Assembly: GCA_947626035.1 (NCBI GenBank) | Contig: CANQQR010000007.1 | Location: 1-38,701 of the forward strand | Direction of reading: 5' to 3' | DNA length: 38,701 nucleotides | Source of the DNA: an uncultured Bacilli bacterium | GTDB lineage: Bacteria; Bacillota_I; Bacilli_A; RF39; UBA660 | Shown: in pieces, positions 31,006-38,701 of the stretch | Layout of the letters: each line of letters opens with the position of its first letter | Position numbering within the stretch: the stretch's first letter is position 1 | The notes under the pieces: generated by a model | What the model saw: only the letters and a program-made list of their open reading frames with translations | Database searches by the model: none | What the model was told of the DNA's origin: nothing | Made by a program: the position numbers and the translations under genes

Positions 31006-31437
31006 ATGTGTAAATTAGGAGATGTAATTATAATTAAAGAATTTAAGAACGAAAATGGCGAAATAGTGTCAAGACATTCATTTGTAGTTATTAATGATGA
31101 ACCAGACTTTGTAGAAGGTTTTAAATATGATTTTGTGTCCAATATGCTATGTAGTTTTCATGATGAAAATCACAAAAATAAAAAATTAAAATTTAAGGAA
31201 AATATGCCTGTTAAAGAAAATAAAATTTCTGGTGAACGTATTAATGATAAGGAGGGTTATATTAAAGCAGACCAACTTTACTACTTTGATAAAAATACAA
31301 TAGAATACAAAGTCATTGCGCATCTTGACAACGAATTATTAGATGAACTTGTACAGTTAATACTTGAATTACAAAGTCAGGGCTTATTAAAACCTATATA
31401 CACAAATATTATTGATAACGAAAAAATAGAAAATTAA
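31006..31437 (+). CDS. PemK/MazF-like phage protein
   Basis: The 143-residue product begins MCKLGDVIIIKEFKNENGE and has RHSFVVINDEPDFV, which resemble the beta-barrel start of MazF/PemK-type proteins found next to phage repressors. The middle (SNMLCSFHDENHKNKKLKF) is typical of this phage branch as I recall it. It could be a toxin, or only a relative of one. ATG at 31006 follows AAAGGA by about 10 nt; GTG at 30997 is too close. It follows the repressor by 15 bp and is likely expressed in the lysogen. Confidence 0.6.
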   Translation: MCKLGDVIIIKEFKNENGEIVSRHSFVVINDEPDFVEGFKYDFVSNMLCSFHDENHKNKKLKFKENMPVKENKISGERINDKEGYIKADQLYYFDKNTIEYKVIAHLDNELLDELVQLILELQSQGLLKPIYTNIIDNEKIEN

Positions 31438-31438
31438 T

Positions 31439-31494
31439 TTGACAGATTTATTACATTTATGTTAAAATACATTATAAATATACATTTATAATGT
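31439..31494 (+). promoter_or_regulatory. Promoter with overlapping palindrome
   Basis: TTGACA (31439-31444) and TTAAAA (31462-31467) are 17 bp apart. Right after the -10 box lies a perfect 11-bp inverted repeat (ACATTATAAAT and its complement, 4-bp spacer, 31469-31494), a probable operator for the small gene downstream. Confidence 0.65.
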
Positions 31495-31520
31495 ATAATA
31501 TATTATGAGAGGAGTTGACT

Positions 31521-31700
31521 ATGAAAGAAAAAAAGAATAATGTTTCAAGATTTCCTAAAGGCTTTTTTGCTAATATTAAACCTTCAAAAATCGTTCGTAG
31601 TAAAAACCCCGATGATTATGATAAACCATTTCAATGGAGCAAAAATGTTCTAAATGGAAAATCAAAAATAACATTAGTAAGTAATAAACTAGTCAAGTAA
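31521..31700 (+). CDS. Small protein, possible partner of the MazF-like protein, 59 residues
   Basis: It begins MKEKKNNVSRFPKGFFANIK and is basic, with KPFQWSKNVLNGKSK. It has its own promoter, operator-like palindrome and terminator. Next to a MazF-like gene this layout suggests an antitoxin or regulator, but no family is recognised. AGAGGAG lies 6 nt before ATG. Confidence 0.55.
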   Translation: MKEKKNNVSRFPKGFFANIKPSKIVRSKNPDDYDKPFQWSKNVLNGKSKITLVSNKLVK

Positions 31701-31716
31701 TATGACTAGTTTTTAT
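31686..31716 (+). terminator. Terminator of the small gene
   Basis: AAACTAGTCA and TGACTAGTTT form a 10-bp stem, followed by TTTATT. The stop codon lies in the loop. Confidence 0.8.
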
Positions 31717-31724
31717 TATATTCA

Positions 31725-31779
31725 TTGCATATTTTAAATTAGATAATATGCAATTGAAAAGAAAAATATGCAATTGAAA
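31725..31779. repeat. Repeats upstream of integrase, possible arm-type sites
   Basis: AATATGCAATTGAAA occurs twice in direct order (31745-31759 and 31765-31779, a 20-bp period), and TTGCATATT (31725-31733) is an inverted partial copy. Two helical turns of spacing beside the integrase gene suggest binding sites for integrase arms or a regulator. Confidence 0.5.
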
Positions 31780-31845
31780 TACATGACAAAATGTCGAGTA
31801 TTAATTCAATTCAGACAAAATATTGAATTTTTGTCCAAATAAAAA

Positions 31846-31933
31846 GAGTTAGTGCTGTAACACCAACTCAGTCGCTATAAAACGACAGATAAAATTAAAT
31901 TAATTTCACAACAAACAATTCTCTTTTATCTGT
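31846..31933. other. Hairpin cluster in the integrase leader
   Basis: Three inverted repeats follow one another: GAGTTaGTG/CACcAACTC (31846-31869), GTCG/CGAC (31871-31886) and ACAGATAAAA/TTTTATCTGT (31885-31933). A GACAAAA/TTTTGTC pair lies just before (about 31813-31834). They may form a structured leader that limits integrase synthesis or mark protein sites; the sequence alone does not decide. Confidence 0.45.
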
Positions 31934-31984
31934 CTTAATTATAGCAAATTTTAAACAAATAAGCAATAATTAGGAGGTGGCTTT

Positions 31985-33142
31985 ATGCCAGTTTATGAAG
32001 AAAAAAATAAAAAAAGGTGGACCAAAGATGGTTATAAATATTATTATAGATGCTACTATACAAATTCTTATGGTAAATTAGCAAGAAAAAAATCTAAAAT
32101 GTATAAAGGAAGATTAGAAGCAAAACGTGCGGAAGAAGACTTTTTGATGCGTGTAGCAACTAGAGATGAAATAGATTATGATATTATGTTTGAAACTGTG
32201 TATAATGAGTGGATTATTATTAAACGTAGAAGTCTTAAATCAACTACTGCTTATAGTTTGTCCGTTAAATTAAATAAAAATATATTAGAGTTTTTTAGAA
32301 ATTATAAATTACATAATATTAAAATAAATACGATTTTACAATATTATCAATGGTTAAAAAATAAAAGTTTCTCTATTGAATATGAGAATATGGTTATTAG
32401 TTATTTGAAAGATATACTTTCTTATGCTAAAGAAAACTATGAGTTTGATAAAAAAGTAGTATCATCTATACAAAGGTCTAAAGTAGAAGTTGTAAAAGAT
32501 GCAATTCCTGACTCTCAAATAAACTGTTGGACCTATAATGAATTTTTAACTTTCATAAATTCTGTTGATAATAATACATATTATACTTTATTTTATTTCT
32601 TATTTTTTACAGGACTTAGAAAAGGAGAATTGTTTGCATTAACATGGAACGACGTTGATTTTGAAAATAAATCTGTATCTATTAGTAAAACAATAAGTGC
32701 TAAGGTGGGAACTGGAACATATCAAATCACTACCCCTAAAACACAAAATTCAATTCGAATTATTGATTTAGACGATAAAACATATGATTTATTAATGAAA
32801 CATTATGAAAGTGAAAGTAAAATATATGGGTTTAATAAGTCTATGTTTATATTTGGAAATATAAAGCCAATTTCAGCCACCAGCTTAGATAGAAAATTAA
32901 ATGAATATATTTCTTTATCTAAAGTTAAAAAAATCTCTCCGCACGGTTTTAGACACTCTCATATAACAATGCTATTAAGTAATGGTGTGCCAATAAGAGC
33001 AGTTGCAGATAGAGCCGGAGATACAATTGAAGTTATAGAAAAAACATACTATCACGTACTACCTAAAACACGTAGTATTCCTGTTAATTTTATAAACAAT
33101 TTTAATAAAAATCTTGAAAAACAGGTCGTAAATGGTCCGTAA
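31985..33142 (+). CDS. int: Tyrosine-recombinase integrase
   Basis: The 385-residue protein inserts and removes the prophage. The N-terminal arm-binding domain has YYRCYYTNSYGKLARKKSKM. A SAM-like core-binding domain follows (about 75-165). The catalytic domain has Arg in FFTGLRKGELFAL, a Lys in the beta hairpin (TPKTQNSIR), HGFRHSH, GDTIEVIEKTYYH with the later His, and Tyr in that last motif. AGGAGGTGG lies 5 nt before ATG. It ends 40 bp from tRNA-His, the usual layout of an integrase beside its attachment site. Confidence 0.94.
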   Translation: MPVYEEKNKKRWTKDGYKYYYRCYYTNSYGKLARKKSKMYKGRLEAKRAEEDFLMRVATRDEIDYDIMFETVYNEWIIIKRRSLKSTTAYSLSVKLNKNILEFFRNYKLHNIKINTILQYYQWLKNKSFSIEYENMVISYLKDILSYAKENYEFDKKVVSSIQRSKVEVVKDAIPDSQINCWTYNEFLTFINSVDNNTYYTLFYFLFFTGLRKGELFALTWNDVDFENKSVSISKTISAKVGTGTYQITTPKTQNSIRIIDLDDKTYDLLMKHYESESKIYGFNKSMFIFGNIKPISATSLDRKLNEYISLSKVKKISPHGFRHSHITMLLSNGVPIRAVADRAGDTIEVIEKTYYHVLPKTRSIPVNFINNFNKNLEKQVVNGP

Positions 33143-33146
33143 AAAA

Positions 33147-33170
33147 TATAAAAACCCCGTAAATACGGGG
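33147..33170 (-). terminator. Terminator for the tRNA-His transcript
   Basis: CCCCGT-AAAT-ACGGGG is followed on the minus strand by TTTTTATATTTTTT. The T-run is on the tRNA side, so it ends the tRNA-His transcript. It lies on the phage side of the probable attachment core, so the prophage seems to bring its own terminator. Confidence 0.8.
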
Positions 33171-33182
33171 AAATTTACTATA

Positions 33183-33225
33183 TGGGGCGGTATGTGGGAA
33201 TCAAACCCACGCATACCAGAGCCAC
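33183..33225. other. Probable attachment site (attR) in the 3' half of tRNA-His
   Basis: The integrase end faces the 3' end of an intact tRNA gene, a classic attachment arrangement. The core should be the 3' part of the tRNA, and a second copy is expected at the other prophage end outside this window. The exact limits cannot be seen here. Confidence 0.65.
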
Positions 33226-33259
33226 AATCTGGCGTGTTAATCACTTCACCAATACCGCC
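33183..33259 (-). tRNA. tRNA-His (GTG)
   Basis: The 77-nt gene has an encoded G-1, acceptor GCGGTAT/ATACCGC, C73 and CCA, and loop TTGTGGC with anticodon GTG. The extra G-1 opposite C73 is specific to tRNA-His. It is a host gene restored across the prophage junction. Confidence 0.95.
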
Positions 33260-33270
33260 ATGTAAATTAA

Positions 33271-33299
33271 ATTATACATGAAATGTATGAATTTAGCAA
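33271..33299 (-). promoter_or_regulatory. tRNA-His promoter
   Basis: TTGCTA (33294-33299) and TATAAT (33271-33276) stand 17 bp apart on the minus strand, with the -10 box 12 bp before the tRNA. Confidence 0.75.
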
Positions 33300-33380
33300 G
33301 CAATTTTGCAATTCTATGTAATATTTTGTTTATTATGGTGTTGTTAAGTGTTAAAATATTGTTATAGGATAGGAGGTTAT

Positions 33381-34334
33381 ATGATTATTGTAGAATTTAT
33401 TTCATTAATAGTAGGTTTTGTGCTATTAATAAAGGGTGCAGATATTTTTGTTGATGGTGCATCTTCTACAGCCCAGAATTTTAAGATTTCTAAAATGTTA
33501 ATAGGTCTTACAATAGTAGCATTTGGTACTTCTGCTCCAGAGTTTGCTGTTTCTGTAAGTGCTTTAGCTAATAGGAGCTCTGATATAGTGCTTGGTAATG
33601 TTATCGGTAGTTGTATTTTGAATATTTTACTGATATTAGGTGTTGCTAGTGTTATTAAACCTATTAAAATTGGAGATAATACTGTTAAAAAAGAATTACC
33701 ACTTTGTTTACTTATTTCTACTTTGCTTGTTGTTCTTTTGTTAGATGTTAAACTAGGTAATGGTAGTATTAATGAAATCACTAGATCTGATGCATTAGTT
33801 ATAATTTTATTTTTTACTGTATTTGTGTATTATTTAATTACATTGTTACATAAGAGTAAAGAATCTAAGGAAAAGGAAAAACCAAAGTATAAACTTTTTA
33901 AATCTCTATTGTTTGTGGCTATAGGTTTAGGTGCGATTGTACTTGGAAGTAATATGGTAGTTAATAGCTCAATAGAAATTGCATTGTATGCTGGTATTAG
34001 TCAAAGAGTTATATCTCTTACAATAGTTGCATTTGGTACTTCACTTCCAGAGCTTGTTACAACTATAGTTTCTTCAAGAAAAGGCGAACAAGAGCTTTTA
34101 TTAGGTAATATTATTGGAAGTAATATATTTAATATTTGTGTTGTTCTAGGTGTACCAGTTGCTATTTTTGGTAGTGTAGCGCAAACGAGTTTTACTGTTA
34201 TAGATTTAATTTATTTATTTGGTTCAGCGTTAGTGCTTTATATTTTTTCTAGTACTAATAAGACTATTTCAAGATGTGAGGGTATTATAATGTTAGTTGC
34301 TTTTGCTGTTTATTATGTATTAGTATTTTTATAA
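33381..34334 (+). CDS. CaCA-family Na+/Ca2+ exchanger-like membrane protein
   Basis: The 317-residue protein is a host membrane transporter. It has two inverted alpha repeats: KMLIGLTIVAFGTSAPEFAV near residue 50 and RVISLTIVAFGTSLPELVTT near residue 210. The Glu in each is the expected ion ligand. GNVIGSCILNI and GNIIGSNIFNI follow. About ten hydrophobic segments are separated by a charged loop (KSKESKEKEKPKYK). ATG at 33381 follows AGGAGG by 6 nt; the longer frame starts before it. Confidence 0.92.
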   Translation: MIIVEFISLIVGFVLLIKGADIFVDGASSTAQNFKISKMLIGLTIVAFGTSAPEFAVSVSALANRSSDIVLGNVIGSCILNILLILGVASVIKPIKIGDNTVKKELPLCLLISTLLVVLLLDVKLGNGSINEITRSDALVIILFFTVFVYYLITLLHKSKESKEKEKPKYKLFKSLLFVAIGLGAIVLGSNMVVNSSIEIALYAGISQRVISLTIVAFGTSLPELVTTIVSSRKGEQELLLGNIIGSNIFNICVVLGVPVAIFGSVAQTSFTVIDLIYLFGSALVLYIFSSTNKTISRCEGIIMLVAFAVYYVLVFL

Positions 34335-34357
34335 AAGCGTTAAACGCTTTTTTTATT
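34334..34357 (+). terminator. Terminator of the exchanger gene
   Basis: AAAGCG-TTAAA-CGCTTT is followed by TTTTAT. It lies between this gene and the convergent rRNA operon. Confidence 0.8.
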
Positions 34358-34398
34358 TATGTGTTAAAATGTTAAGATTTTTTTACGCATAAAAAAAA

Positions 34399-34500
34399 CC
34401 AGCAACTTGCTATTTTCGCTTACACTATCTTCGCCGTAAAAGTGCTTAACTTCTGTGTTCGGGATGGGAACAGGTGTGTCCACTTTGCTATCGTCACTGA
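34399..34500 (-). rRNA. rrf: 5S rRNA
   Basis: The minus strand has the 5S core (ACACACCTGTTCCCATCCCG followed by AACACAGAAGTTAAGC). The terminal helix pairs near 34,399 and 34,500. Eight T residues follow the 3' end and may help end the operon. The ends are estimated. Confidence 0.9.
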
Positions 34501-34562
34501 TTAATATTATTATACAATAATTGTTCTCTCAAAACAAGATAATGTGACAAAATCAAATTAAA

Positions 34563-37489
<2,927 letters not shown>

Positions 37490-37590
37490 CTATATCCTAA
37501 TTTGATGAGCTATTTCTTAATATTCTATACTTGATAGAATTACCAAAAAATTAAGCATTAATATTTACAAGAAATATTAACATCACATTA

Positions 37591-37608
37591 TCAAGTTTTC
37601 AAAGAACA
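37591..37608 (-). promoter_or_regulatory. BoxA-like antitermination site in the 16S-23S spacer
   Basis: TGTTCTTTGAAAACTTGA in the minus-strand spacer resembles the boxA-like element of Firmicute rRNA operons. The spacer (37,490-37,756) holds no tRNA gene; a TTGAGAG/CTCTCAA hairpin lies at 37,631-37,651, part of the processing stems. Confidence 0.6.
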
Positions 37609-37756
37609 ATTATTGCATAAAGCAATTTTTATTGAGAGAAATAATCTCTCAAAGCTAAGTAAAATTTGTTTTATGTTAGTACACATTTATCATATTTCAA
37701 TTAAGCAAACCCCGAATGATAATTACGGTTCTTTTTTCTACTAGTTAATACTCCAT

Positions 37757-38701
<945 letters not shown>

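Noticed and set aside
1-33142. TGA read as tryptophan (Mycoplasma-type code)
   Set aside because: TGA ends many well-defined genes (for example terL and the repressor), and Trp is coded by TGG.

Overview
The window holds most of an integrated siphovirus-type prophage (position 1 to about 33,182) and a short piece of the chromosome of its host (about 33,183 to 38,701). The DNA is very AT-rich. TGA is used as an ordinary stop and TGG codes Trp, so the standard bacterial code applies. The rRNA and the low GC suggest a low-GC Firmicute or Mollicutes-like lineage; I cannot place it further by eye. The prophage continues beyond the left edge, where its lysis genes and the rest of its tail genes would lie.

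Reading leftward on the minus strand, the late region runs from about 15,600 to 1: a promoter and structured leader, a tRNA, terS, terL, portal, a MuF-type minor capsid protein fused to a metallopeptidase, a small protein, a structured RNA between two terminators, scaffold, major capsid protein with an Ig-like tail, head-tail connectors, major tail protein with a frameshift-encoded Ig-like extension, tail chaperones, tape measure, distal tail protein and a truncated tail protein. The early region (15,625-30,205, minus strand) holds a late regulator, many small genes, a gene with a diversified-looking 3' end, an iteron-like origin, primase-helicase, a family B DNA polymerase split by a group I intron, DUF669, a Sak4-like ATPase, YqaJ recombinase, a SNF2 helicase, a VRR-NUC nuclease and a Cro-like regulator. 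The lysogeny region (30,206-33,142, plus strand) has a CI/S24 repressor, a MazF-like protein with a small partner, and a tyrosine integrase that ends 40 bp from the 3' end of tRNA-His, the probable attachment site. Host sequence follows: tRNA-His, a Na+/Ca2+ exchanger gene, and a convergent 5S-23S-16S rRNA operon cut at the right edge.

The main discovery candidate is in the late region. The tRNA at 15,217-15,290 looks like a bacterial initiator tRNA (C1 x A72 mismatch, A11:U24 pair, close match to the acceptor and D arms of tRNA-fMet), but its anticodon is CUU instead of CAU. It would pair with AAG. Six late genes (terS, portal, major capsid, major tail, tape measure, tail protein) have a strong Shine-Dalgarno sequence placed correctly for an in-frame AAG and poorly for any ATG/GTG/TTG. 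In four of them no standard start exists between the preceding in-frame stop and the AAG. The early and lysogeny genes have well-placed standard starts. I propose that the phage carries a second translation-initiation code, made from a tRNA at the head of the late operon, which holds back synthesis of the main structural proteins until that tRNA is made. I know of no described system of this kind.
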